Shown piece by piece: positions 37,312-45,143 of a stretch of DNA of 64,000 bases. Position 1 is the first letter of the stretch; every line of letters begins with the position of its first letter. Source of the DNA: an uncultured Lachnospiraceae bacterium (lineage in GTDB: Bacteria; Bacillota; Clostridia; Lachnospirales; Lachnospiraceae); contig CAMWGV010000001.1 in the NCBI GenBank assembly GCA_947173945.1, forward strand, positions 62,001 to 126,000. The letters are read 5' to 3'. A model generated the notes under the pieces. That model saw only the letters and a program-made list of their open reading frames with translations. It did not search any database and had not been told where the DNA came from. Position numbers and translations under genes: made by a program.

Positions 37312-37794
37312 ATGAATCAGACCGGTACGTATGTGAATATTATGCAGGAATCATTAGTTCGCAAGAAAAAGTACCTCTTGGAAATTTTGGAGTTGACAAA
37401 AAAACAGGAGCAACTCGCAAAGGCAAAAAAGTTTGATGAGGATGCCTTTGGTGACACAATTGACAAAAAAGAAGTACTTATAAATAATGTGGAAGAGATT
37501 GACAAAGGCTTTACATCTGTGTATGATAGGGTCAGAAGCGAGATTATGGAGGAAAAGGAGCTTTACAATGATGAGCTTCTTAGTATGCAGGGTCTCATTA
37601 AAGAATGTGTTGATTTAGGTATGCAGATAGAAGCTATGGAGGAGAGGAACAGAGCGAGCCTTGAACATGCCTTTTCCACAGGATTTAAGGGCATAAAACG
37701 TGCCAAACAGTCAAAACAGGTGGCAAATAAGTATTATAAGTCCATGTCAAATGGTGTAGTTAACGACTCTATGCTATATGACAGAAAAAAATAA
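37312..37794 (+). CDS. FliT-like flagellar chaperone candidate
   Basis: A 160-aa, mostly coiled-coil protein; ATG 37312 lies behind GAGGGG. Position after fliS is that of fliT in Bacillus, and the size and helical form fit a FlgN/FliT-class export chaperone, but sequence motifs are weak. Parts of it (37497-37535 and the last 39 bases) recur at 39309-39396 as a relic of the tandem duplication that follows. Confidence 0.65.
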   Translation: MNQTGTYVNIMQESLVRKKKYLLEILELTKKQEQLAKAKKFDEDAFGDTIDKKEVLINNVEEIDKGFTSVYDRVRSEIMEEKELYNDELLSMQGLIKECVDLGMQIEAMEERNRASLEHAFSTGFKGIKRAKQSKQVANKYYKSMSNGVVNDSMLYDRKK

Positions 37795-37804
37795 AAAAAG
37801 GGGT

Positions 37805-37830
37805 TAAGTATTGGAAATGAATTCCGATAT
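37805..37830 (+). promoter_or_regulatory. Sigma-28 promoter of flagellin gene 1
   Basis: TAAG (37805-37808), exactly 15 bases, then CCGATAT (37824-37830). This matches the sigma-28 consensus TAAA-N15-GCCGATAT and lies about 145 bases upstream of the flagellin start. Confidence 0.85.
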
Positions 37831-37934
37831 ATAAAATGTAAGCAACAAGGAAAGAGTTACTTACAGATGAATATGGTAATATCTCTTCGGAGAATTACAT
37901 AAAAACAAAATAACGCCGGCATGACCGGTAGTAC

Positions 37935-37970
37935 ATCTTGCAAGGATGCAAGATTATATTCAAGGAGGAA
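37935..37970 (+). promoter_or_regulatory. CsrA-binding hairpin and Shine-Dalgarno site of flagellin 1
   Basis: ATCTTGCA-AGGA-TGCAAGAT is a perfect 8-bp stem presenting AGGA in the loop, inside CAAGGATGC, very close to the known CsrA target consensus (ACAAGGAUGU). A second GGA motif is the Shine-Dalgarno site CAAGGAGGAA just downstream. Two-site arrangements like this control hag in Bacillus subtilis. Its neighbours fliW and csrA support the same circuit here. Confidence 0.75.
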
Positions 37971-37975
37971 TTATT

Positions 37976-38791
37976 ATGGTAGTACAACACAACATGCAGT
38001 CTATCAACACTAACAGAATGTTGGGACAGAACGTTAAGGCAGTGAAGAAGTCAGTAGAGAAGTTATCATCAGGATACTCTGTAAACAGAGCAGCAGATGA
38101 TGCAGCAGGACTCTCTATCAGTGAGAAGATGAGAAACCAGATTAGAGGACTTAACCAGGCTGTTAAGAACGCTGAGGATGGTGTATCACTTATCCAGACA
38201 GCAGAAGGTAACATGAACGAGATTCATAGCATCCTTCAGCGTATGGGTGAGCTTGCTACTAAGGCAGCTAACGACCCTAACGCAACAGAAGACCGTACAA
38301 CAATCAAAGACGAGATGGATCAGCTTTATCAGGAGATTGATTCTATTGCTTCTAAGGCAGCATTCAACGGCACTAAGCTTTTGAATGGATCATTCTCTGG
38401 CAAGCAGCTTCAGGTTGGTGCGGTTGCAGGTGAGAACATGTCTATCACTATTTCTTCAATGAAAGCTTCTGATTTGCTTGGATCAGCTAACATTAAGGTT
38501 AGCTCACACTCAGCAGCTTCAAAGGCAATGAGTGCTATTTCATCAGCTATCAAGAAGGTTTCAGCTGCAAGATCACTTCTCGGTGCTAAGCAGAACAGAC
38601 TTGGTTATACAATCAATAACCTTGAGAACTACTCAGAGAACTTGACTTCAGCAGAGTCACAGATCAGAGATACTAACATGGCTACTGAGATGACTAACTA
38701 CACTAAGAATAACATTCTTCAGCAGGCTGCACAGTCAATGCTTGCACAGGCTAATCAGTCTACCCAGGGTGTACTTTCATTACTTCAGTAA
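37976..38791 (+). CDS. hag: Flagellin, copy 1
   Basis: A 271-aa short flagellin starting at ATG 37976 (MVVQHNMQSINTNRM), 6 bases after AGGAGGAA. It has conserved D0/D1 ends (SGYSVNRAADDAAGLSISEK; ESQIRDTNMATEMTNYTKN; ending TQGVLSLLQ) and a reduced variable centre rich in Ser/Ala/Lys, where glycosylation would be expected. It is identical in protein sequence to copy 2. The next 20 kb encode sugar synthesis and transfer, implying a glycosylated filament. Confidence 0.97.
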   Translation: MVVQHNMQSINTNRMLGQNVKAVKKSVEKLSSGYSVNRAADDAAGLSISEKMRNQIRGLNQAVKNAEDGVSLIQTAEGNMNEIHSILQRMGELATKAANDPNATEDRTTIKDEMDQLYQEIDSIASKAAFNGTKLLNGSFSGKQLQVGAVAGENMSITISSMKASDLLGSANIKVSSHSAASKAMSAISSAIKKVSAARSLLGAKQNRLGYTINNLENYSENLTSAESQIRDTNMATEMTNYTKNNILQQAAQSMLAQANQSTQGVLSLLQ

Positions 38792-38809
38792 TCTAATTGC
38801 TGACAATAT

Positions 38810-38840
38810 AAGTCGGTTCCATGTGAACCGGCTTATTTTG
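38810..38840 (+). terminator. Terminator after flagellin 1
   Basis: AAGTCGGTTC-CATGT-GAACCGGCTT followed by ATTTTGTTTC. The same sequence follows flagellin 2. Confidence 0.85.
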
Positions 38841-38904
38841 TTTCTTGTGTTTAATTTAATTATTTGATATTATATGCTTATAGTATTTTGGGTTTTATAA
38901 AAGT

Positions 38905-39225
38905 ATGGAAAGGAAAAGCAGTCAGGCTTTGATAGAATGCCTGCAGCATGGAATAAAAATGGATAAAGACAAATTAGAAAATTTGAAAAGTAATATGGAA
39001 CAAATAGCGGATGTATTATATAGGGGAGATACTATGGACGGCATTGCCGGAATTAGTAATGTGCTTCCTGATATTGCGGATGCTGCATCGGACATGCCTG
39101 ATGATGATTCAAGACAGGAATTGATTGATAATGCACTTGCACCGCTTCTTGAGGCGATGGAGCAGGGGGACGGAACTCTTATGGCTGATATTATAAGCTA
39201 TGAGCTTGTTCCATTGCTAAAGTAG
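38905..39225 (+). CDS. 106-aa acidic protein linked to flagellin, copy 1
   Basis: A 106-aa acidic, largely helical protein. The first ATG (38905) has no clear Shine-Dalgarno site; ATG 38959 is a possible alternative (MDKDKLENLKSN). Motifs include GISNVLPDIADAASDMPDDD and the C-terminal LMADIISYELVPLLK. I do not recognise a family. It is present right after both flagellin copies and, in copy 2, right before a Maf gene, so it may assist flagellin modification. It has no signal or membrane segment. Confidence 0.65.
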   Translation: MERKSSQALIECLQHGIKMDKDKLENLKSNMEQIADVLYRGDTMDGIAGISNVLPDIADAASDMPDDDSRQELIDNALAPLLEAMEQGDGTLMADIISYELVPLLK

Positions 39226-39259
39226 TTGCTTTAATTAGCAAATATTAGGAGTAATTAAA

Positions 39260-39346
39260 TGATAAAATGATTGAAACGAGGATGTATAGATTAATAAAAT
39301 CCTATAATGATTGACAAAGGCTTTACATTTGTGTATGATAGAGTCA
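39260..39346 (+). pseudogene. Duplication scar with maf and fliT-like remnants
   Basis: About 39263-39308 matches the inside of the first maf gene (about 41266-41311), with point changes and a deleted 5' part. About 39309-39346 matches 37497-37535 of the fliT-like gene with two changes, then jumps to its last bases. These are leftovers of the original tandem duplication junction after internal deletions. Confidence 0.75.
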
Positions 39347-39395
39347 GTAGTTAACGACTCTATGCTATATGACAGAAAAAAATAAAAAAAGGGGT

Positions 39396-39421
39396 TAAGT
39401 ATTGGAAATGAATTCCGATAT
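39396..39421 (+). promoter_or_regulatory. Sigma-28 promoter of flagellin gene 2
   Basis: TAAG (39396-39399), 15 bases, CCGATAT (39415-39421); identical to the promoter of copy 1. Confidence 0.85.
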
Positions 39422-39525
39422 ATAAAATGTAAGCAACAAGGAAAGAGTTACTTACAGATGAATATGGTAATATCTCTTCGGAGAATTACATAAAAACAAA
39501 ATAACGCCGGCATGACCGGTAGTAC

Positions 39526-39561
39526 ATCTTGCAAGGATGCAAGATTATATTCAAGGAGGAA
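39526..39561 (+). promoter_or_regulatory. CsrA-binding hairpin and Shine-Dalgarno site of flagellin 2
   Basis: Identical copy of the AGGA-loop hairpin and the CAAGGAGGAA ribosome site found before flagellin 1. Confidence 0.75.
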
Positions 39562-39566
39562 TTATT

Positions 39567-40382
39567 ATGGTAGTACAACACAACATGCAGTCTATCAACA
39601 CTAACAGAATGTTGGGACAGAACGTTAAGGCAGTGAAGAAGTCAGTAGAGAAGTTATCATCAGGATACTCTGTAAACAGAGCAGCAGATGATGCAGCAGG
39701 ACTCTCTATCAGTGAGAAGATGAGAAACCAGATTAGAGGACTTAACCAGGCTGTTAAGAACGCTGAGGATGGTGTATCACTTATCCAGACAGCAGAAGGT
39801 AACATGAACGAGATTCATAGCATCCTTCAGCGTATGGGTGAGCTTGCTACTAAGGCAGCTAACGACCCTAACGCAACAGAAGACCGTACAACAATCAAAG
39901 ACGAGATGGATCAGCTTTATCAGGAGATTGATTCTATTGCTTCTAAGGCAGCATTCAACGGCACTAAGCTTTTGAATGGATCATTCTCTGGCAAGCAGCT
40001 TCAGGTTGGTGCGGTTGCAGGTGAGAACATGTCTATCACTATTTCTTCAATGAAAGCTTCTGATTTGCTTGGATCAGCTAACATTAAGGTTAGCTCACAC
40101 TCAGCAGCTTCAAAGGCAATGAGTGCTATTTCATCAGCTATCAAGAAGGTTTCAGCTGCAAGATCACTTCTCGGTGCTAAGCAGAACAGACTTGGTTATA
40201 CAATCAATAACCTTGAGAACTACTCAGAGAACTTGACTTCAGCAGAGTCACAGATCAGAGATACTAACATGGCTACTGAGATGACTAACTACACTAAGAA
40301 TAACATTCTTCAGCAGGCTGCACAGTCAATGCTTGCACAGGCTAATCAGTCTACCCAGGGTGTACTTTCATTACTTCAGTAA
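39567..40382 (+). CDS. hag: Flagellin, copy 2
   Basis: A 271-aa flagellin starting at ATG 39567, with amino-acid sequence identical to the copy at 37976 and apparently identical DNA. It keeps its own sigma-28 promoter, CsrA-type leader and terminator, so it should be expressed equally. The identity suggests a recent duplication or gene conversion; the diverged scar between the copies favours conversion. Confidence 0.97.
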   Translation: MVVQHNMQSINTNRMLGQNVKAVKKSVEKLSSGYSVNRAADDAAGLSISEKMRNQIRGLNQAVKNAEDGVSLIQTAEGNMNEIHSILQRMGELATKAANDPNATEDRTTIKDEMDQLYQEIDSIASKAAFNGTKLLNGSFSGKQLQVGAVAGENMSITISSMKASDLLGSANIKVSSHSAASKAMSAISSAIKKVSAARSLLGAKQNRLGYTINNLENYSENLTSAESQIRDTNMATEMTNYTKNNILQQAAQSMLAQANQSTQGVLSLLQ

Positions 40383-40400
40383 TCTAATTGCTGACAATAT

Positions 40401-40431
40401 AAGTCGGTTCCATGTGAACCGGCTTATTTTG
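40401..40431 (+). terminator. Terminator after flagellin 2
   Basis: Same AAGTCGGTTC / GAACCGGCTT stem and T-rich tail as after flagellin 1. Confidence 0.85.
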
Positions 40432-40495
40432 TTTCTTGTGTTTAATTTAATTATTTGATATTATATGCTTATAGTATTTTGGGTTTTATAAAAGT

Positions 40496-40816
40496 ATGGA
40501 AAGGAAAAGCAGTCAGGCTTTGATAGAATGCCTGCAGCATGGAATAAAAATGGATAAAGACAAATTAGAAAATTTGAAAAGTAATATGGAACAAATAGCG
40601 GATGTATTATATAGGGGAGATACTATGGACGGCATTGCCGGAATTAGTAATGTGCTTCCTGATATTGCGGATGCTGCATCGGACATGCCTGATGATGATT
40701 CAAGACAGGAATTGATTGATAATGCACTTGCACCGCTTCTTGAGGCGATGGAGCAGGGGGACGGAACTCTTATGGCTGATATTATAAGCTATGAGCTTGT
40801 TCCATTGCTAAAGTAG
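40496..40816 (+). CDS. 106-aa acidic protein linked to flagellin, copy 2
   Basis: Identical in sequence to the copy at 38905. It ends 33 bases before the first maf gene, which has its own AGGAGT site, so the two are probably co-transcribed. Being retained intact in both copies alongside flagellin suggests it is useful rather than random hitch-hiking. Function unknown. Confidence 0.65.
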   Translation: MERKSSQALIECLQHGIKMDKDKLENLKSNMEQIADVLYRGDTMDGIAGISNVLPDIADAASDMPDDDSRQELIDNALAPLLEAMEQGDGTLMADIISYELVPLLK

Positions 40817-40849
40817 TTGCTTTGATTAGCAAATATTAGGAGTAGTTAA

Positions 40850-42688
40850 ATGAATATATTTGATAGAAACTTAGAGGCACTTAAGATACATAATGAGGAA
40901 TTATATGATTATTTGCAAAGAAATATAATAACAAATAGTGAGAATGTATGTGTAGAAACAGCGAAAAATGGAGAAAAGATAATAAAATCATATGGCATAT
41001 ATTTAAATTCGAGATATAATCCTTCAGCAGAAGCCCAAAAATATATGCAGGATGAGATTCATCTTCCGGATGAAGCTGTACTTGTTATGTTTGGATTTTC
41101 AAATGGAGCATTTGCAAGAGAATTTTTAAGAAAAAATAATAAACATACATCCTGTATTGTTGTAGAACCGGATCCTGCAATTTTTATGCAGGTTATGCAA
41201 AATATTGATATAACAGACTTATTATCGGATAACAGGCTTCAACTTTTTATCTATGGAATAAATGATGAAATGCTTGAAATGAGGATGTATGGATTAATAA
41301 AATCCTATAATAAGAGCACAAATCAACACATAACGTTACCAAAATATGGACAATTATATACAGAAAAACTTAATGATATGATTGATACTTTAAATGAACA
41401 ATATGATAAACGTCAGGTGGAGTACAATACGGCAATTGGTAACGGCGCAAAAGGCTGTCGTAATACAATATATAATATGAGATTTCTTGAGGGCTGCAGG
41501 AGTATGGATGATTTTATTGGAAAATTTCCTGCAGATATGCCGGCTGTATTGGTTTCAGCAGGACCATCTTTGACCAAAAATGTTAATCTCCTTAAAAATA
41601 TAAAGAATAGAGCATTTATAATGTGTACAGATAGAGCTTTTAATACACTTTCATCAATAGGTGTTGAGCCGGATATGATTATTGGGGTTGATTATGAAAA
41701 ACCGGTAGAATTGTTTCAAAAAGAAAAATTAGTAAACATCCCATTTTTAGCAGATAAGGATTTCAATACAAAGGTATTGGAGTATTTAAAACCGAAAGAT
41801 TTGATTTTTCTTGCAAATACTGACAGTATGTGGGGGAGATTATTTTCAAGTGTAGGAAGCACTTTGAAAAGCATTAATGCAGGAGGTTCTGTGGCAACGG
41901 TAGCAATAGGATGTCTTGCAAAATGGGGATTTAAAAAAATAATTCTCATAGGTCAGGATTTGGCTCTTACGGGGGAGAAGGAACATGCAGGAAATACTCA
42001 CAAGGTATCGGAAGCCGAAATAGCAAAATGCAAATTTTTGGAAGATATAGATGGGAATATGGTTCCTGTAAGATATGATTTATTACTGTATCTTAGATGG
42101 ATAGAAGACTTTGCTCTTAAGAATAGACATATAGAAATAATAGATGCGACTGAGGGCGGTGTCAAAAAAAAGAATACGTCTGTTATGTCATTCCAATCAG
42201 CAATAGATAAATACTGTATAAAGGATTATGATATAAGAGGAATAATAGACAGAGTTCCAAGATTGTTCGAAGGAGATATGTACAAAAAGGTTGCTTTCGA
42301 ATTGGAACATATGAGAGATAATATATTAGAATTCAAAAAAGATTTTAATAAGGTGATTGAATATTGTATTGATGCAGGCAGGATGCTGGCTGAAGGCAAT
42401 TATGATATAAAGCGGCTTAGGGAAATCAATGATTTCATGGCAAATGTGGAGAATTCCTTCGTAAACTCTGAAGAATCAGGTTTTATCAATAAATTTATAG
42501 TGCAGGCAGAAGCTGACATGGCTGATGATTTTTATATTGAGGCGGATAATGATATTGATGAGGCAATCAGATTGTATAATAAATCAGTGGCATATTATGA
42601 GAAAATAGTAAATGAGATACCGGAAATCATAAATATATTAGATGAAGCTATTGTCCAAATTGAATCTACGGCAAAGGAGAAAATTTGA
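40850..42688 (+). CDS. maf: Motility accessory factor (Maf) flagellin glycosyltransferase 1
   Basis: A 612-aa protein starting at ATG 40850 behind TTAGGAGT. The central DUF115/MptE-like domain shows LVSAGPSLTKNVNLL, GVEPDMIIGVDY, GGSVATVAI, LIGQDLALTG and IDATEGG. The N-terminal ~200 residues and a helical C-terminus complete the Maf layout. Maf proteins transfer pseudaminic or legionaminic acid to flagellin Ser/Thr. This copy is the most divergent of the four here: it has GEKEHAGN where the others have GNRMH. The LicD-family gene overlaps its stop. Confidence 0.85.
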   Translation: MNIFDRNLEALKIHNEELYDYLQRNIITNSENVCVETAKNGEKIIKSYGIYLNSRYNPSAEAQKYMQDEIHLPDEAVLVMFGFSNGAFAREFLRKNNKHTSCIVVEPDPAIFMQVMQNIDITDLLSDNRLQLFIYGINDEMLEMRMYGLIKSYNKSTNQHITLPKYGQLYTEKLNDMIDTLNEQYDKRQVEYNTAIGNGAKGCRNTIYNMRFLEGCRSMDDFIGKFPADMPAVLVSAGPSLTKNVNLLKNIKNRAFIMCTDRAFNTLSSIGVEPDMIIGVDYEKPVELFQKEKLVNIPFLADKDFNTKVLEYLKPKDLIFLANTDSMWGRLFSSVGSTLKSINAGGSVATVAIGCLAKWGFKKIILIGQDLALTGEKEHAGNTHKVSEAEIAKCKFLEDIDGNMVPVRYDLLLYLRWIEDFALKNRHIEIIDATEGGVKKKNTSVMSFQSAIDKYCIKDYDIRGIIDRVPRLFEGDMYKKVAFELEHMRDNILEFKKDFNKVIEYCIDAGRMLAEGNYDIKRLREINDFMANVENSFVNSEESGFINKFIVQAEADMADDFYIEADNDIDEAIRLYNKSVAYYEKIVNEIPEIINILDEAIVQIESTAKEKI

Positions 42689-45123
42689 TGGATTTCCCAT
42701 ATGATTATTTTCAGGATGAAGTAAAAGAAGGATTTTATGTATCTGGTCTGATAAAAAGAGCATGGGCAGCTCAGCTGGAAGTGCTAAATGAAATAGACAA
42801 GGTGTGTAAATTGCATAATATAAAATGGTATATAGATTCGGGAATACTTTTGGGTGCCATTCGACATGGGGGATTTATACCATGGGATGACGATGTTGAT
42901 ATATGTATGTCAAGAGAGGATTATGACAAATTTATCCAAATTGCTGAAAACGAAATGCCAAAGGGATACATACTTTTGAATTATGATAAAGATGACTATG
43001 ATAATCTTTGGTTACGTGTCACGAATGAAGACAAGATTGTATTCAATAGAAGTTTTTTGGATAAGTATCATGATTGTCCATATGCAATGGGAATTGATAT
43101 ATTTCCATTGGATTATATGGCATCGGATGAAGAAACAGAAAGAAAAAGAGGGGAACTTGTGTCATTGCTCTGTTCTGTTACAGATGTTATTTCCGAAGAA
43201 AATAAATGTACAGAGGAAATAAAAAATATTCTTTCAGAAATTGAAGATTTGTGTGATGTGAGATTTGACTATGAAATGGATATAAAAAAGCAACTATATA
43301 TGGCCACAGAAAAAATTTTTTCGTTATTTGACAAAAAGGATGCCTCTTATGTAATTCATGTGCTTTGTTGGTATCAAAGTAGTAGAAGCCGCTATAAAAT
43401 AGAGGATTATAGTAATAGTATGCTATATCCGTTTGAGACAACTATGTTACCGGCACCTATAAATTATCATGATGTACTTTCTTGCACATATGGTAATTAT
43501 ATGGAAACGAAAAAAGGAGGGGCAATGCATGATTATCCATTTTTTTTAAAACAGATGGATAAGTTTGAACAGGAATTAGGGAACAACTCGTATAATTATG
43601 TATTTGACGTACAGGATTTAAATCGAAATGAAGAATTAAAGAAAAATGATGTGAAGTCAAGCGTGCATGATTTTCTAGGTATACTTGACAAAGCATATAG
43701 TATTATATTAAGGCTGCTAAATACAGAGGAGTATCCGGAATGCTTTGCTATATTGGAATCATGTCAAACAAGTGCAATAAATATCGGAGAGATGATAGAG
43801 GCTGTTTATGGAGAGGAGCATGTGTCTGTACGGGTGTTGGAAGAATACTGCGAATCAATATATGAAATTTATGAAGCCTTGTCTGAAGCTTTGATAACAA
43901 AGGAAGCTGCCAGTGAAGCACTTAAATGCATTACGCAAAAGGTAAAAAAAGAAATAACAAGTACGCTGTTAGAAAGAAGGGAAGTGGCTTTTTTACCTTT
44001 TAGGGCAAAGTATTGGGATGCTATGAAAAGCATATGGGAATGTGCTAGTATGGATGATACATATGATACATATGTTATACCTATTCCTTATTATGAAAAA
44101 ACTGCTTTGGGGGAATTGGGTAATTTCTATTATGAAGGGAATGAATTCCCTGATGATATGGTTATAACAGGATATGAAGATTATGATTTTGAAAAAAGGC
44201 ATCCTGATATAATATTTATTCAGGTTCCTTATGATGAATATAATTATACGTTAAGTGTAGAACCTTTTTATTATTCAAAAAACTTAAAAAAATATACAGA
44301 TAAACTTATTTATGTACCTTTTTTTGAATTGAATGACAATTATGGTCAAAATTCATGCGAGAAGAAAACAATGGAGTTTTTTTGTAGGGTACCGGGTCTT
44401 GTGCATGCAGATAAGATTTTTGTACAATCGGAAGAAATGAGAGAAGCTTATGTAAATTGTCTTAGTGAATTTGCAGGAGAAGATACAAAAGACATATGGG
44501 AACAAAAAATATCAGGAATAGGAACACCTCTATCTGATGTGAAAATTTTAAATTATGTGAAAGAAAGAAACGATATTCTTAAAAATCTTCCGGCAGATTG
44601 GAGAAATAAGTTATTTAGAAAAGATGGGACAATAAAAAAGATAATTCTGTGTGTTACAAGTGTTACATCATTTATAAATTTTGGTGAACAAGCAATAAAG
44701 GATTTGGAAACAACTTTTGATTTTATACAGACCAAAGCAGAAGAAGTATGTTTATTGTGGATGACGTATCCGATTACTCCGACTGATGCGGAAGGTAAGC
44801 CTTTACCTGTTCCGGCTATTCAGAAGCTGCTGGATAAGTATGAGAAGGAAGCTTGGATGCTCTATGATAAAATGGCGGATATTGGTAGAGGATGTGTACT
44901 TTGTGATGGTTACTATGGAGATCCATGTTGGGGTGGCCATAGATGTGAAATATTGGGGAAACCGGTAAGGTACATAAATTGTATAACAGAGACAAAAGGG
45001 ATATCTGCTTTAAAAAGCATACAGGATTTTTGCGATGATGTTTTAAAATTTAATGGACAAGACACAAACGACATAGAAACAGGTGTTGGAAAGAAGATAT
45101 GGGATGAAGCTTGTAAAAATTAG
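42688..45123 (+). CDS. LicD-family protein fused to a glycerophosphotransferase-like region
   Basis: An 811-aa protein; ATG 42688 overlaps the maf stop (TGATG). Residues about 25-270 are a LicD domain (IKWYIDSGILLGAIRHGG, then WDDDVDICMSREDYDKF), the nucleotidyl-/phosphocholine-transferase fold. After a helical middle (about 320-430) comes a large C-terminal part (REVAFLPFRAKYWDAMKSIWE onward; YVIPIPYYEK) resembling CDP-glycerol glycerophosphotransferase-type proteins. It probably adds a phospho-linked group to glycans, possibly on flagellin. The fusion sits between two maf genes. Confidence 0.7.
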   Translation: MDFPYDYFQDEVKEGFYVSGLIKRAWAAQLEVLNEIDKVCKLHNIKWYIDSGILLGAIRHGGFIPWDDDVDICMSREDYDKFIQIAENEMPKGYILLNYDKDDYDNLWLRVTNEDKIVFNRSFLDKYHDCPYAMGIDIFPLDYMASDEETERKRGELVSLLCSVTDVISEENKCTEEIKNILSEIEDLCDVRFDYEMDIKKQLYMATEKIFSLFDKKDASYVIHVLCWYQSSRSRYKIEDYSNSMLYPFETTMLPAPINYHDVLSCTYGNYMETKKGGAMHDYPFFLKQMDKFEQELGNNSYNYVFDVQDLNRNEELKKNDVKSSVHDFLGILDKAYSIILRLLNTEEYPECFAILESCQTSAINIGEMIEAVYGEEHVSVRVLEEYCESIYEIYEALSEALITKEAASEALKCITQKVKKEITSTLLERREVAFLPFRAKYWDAMKSIWECASMDDTYDTYVIPIPYYEKTALGELGNFYYEGNEFPDDMVITGYEDYDFEKRHPDIIFIQVPYDEYNYTLSVEPFYYSKNLKKYTDKLIYVPFFELNDNYGQNSCEKKTMEFFCRVPGLVHADKIFVQSEEMREAYVNCLSEFAGEDTKDIWEQKISGIGTPLSDVKILNYVKERNDILKNLPADWRNKLFRKDGTIKKIILCVTSVTSFINFGEQAIKDLETTFDFIQTKAEEVCLLWMTYPITPTDAEGKPLPVPAIQKLLDKYEKEAWMLYDKMADIGRGCVLCDGYYGDPCWGGHRCEILGKPVRYINCITETKGISALKSIQDFCDDVLKFNGQDTNDIETGVGKKIWDEACKN

Positions 45124-45143
45124 GCTTTTTATGAGGGATTTTT

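Larger units (their letters stand above)
37756..39259 (+). repeat. Tandem duplication, unit 1
   Basis: About 1.5 kb matching 39347-40850 at a fixed offset of 1591 bases. It spans the end of the fliT-like gene, the promoter, leader, flagellin, terminator and 106-aa gene. I see differences only at the far 3' end (TTTAATTAGC vs TTTGATTAGC; GTAATTAAATG vs GTAGTTAAATG). Confidence 0.9.
39347..40850 (+). repeat. Tandem duplication, unit 2
   Basis: Second copy of the 37756-39259 unit. It is followed by an intact maf gene, whereas unit 1 is followed by the decayed scar. Confidence 0.9.

Noticed and set aside
37756..40850. Flagellin duplication as an assembly artefact
   Set aside because: A unique, diverged scar with partial maf and fliT-like pieces lies between the copies, which an assembly error would not create.
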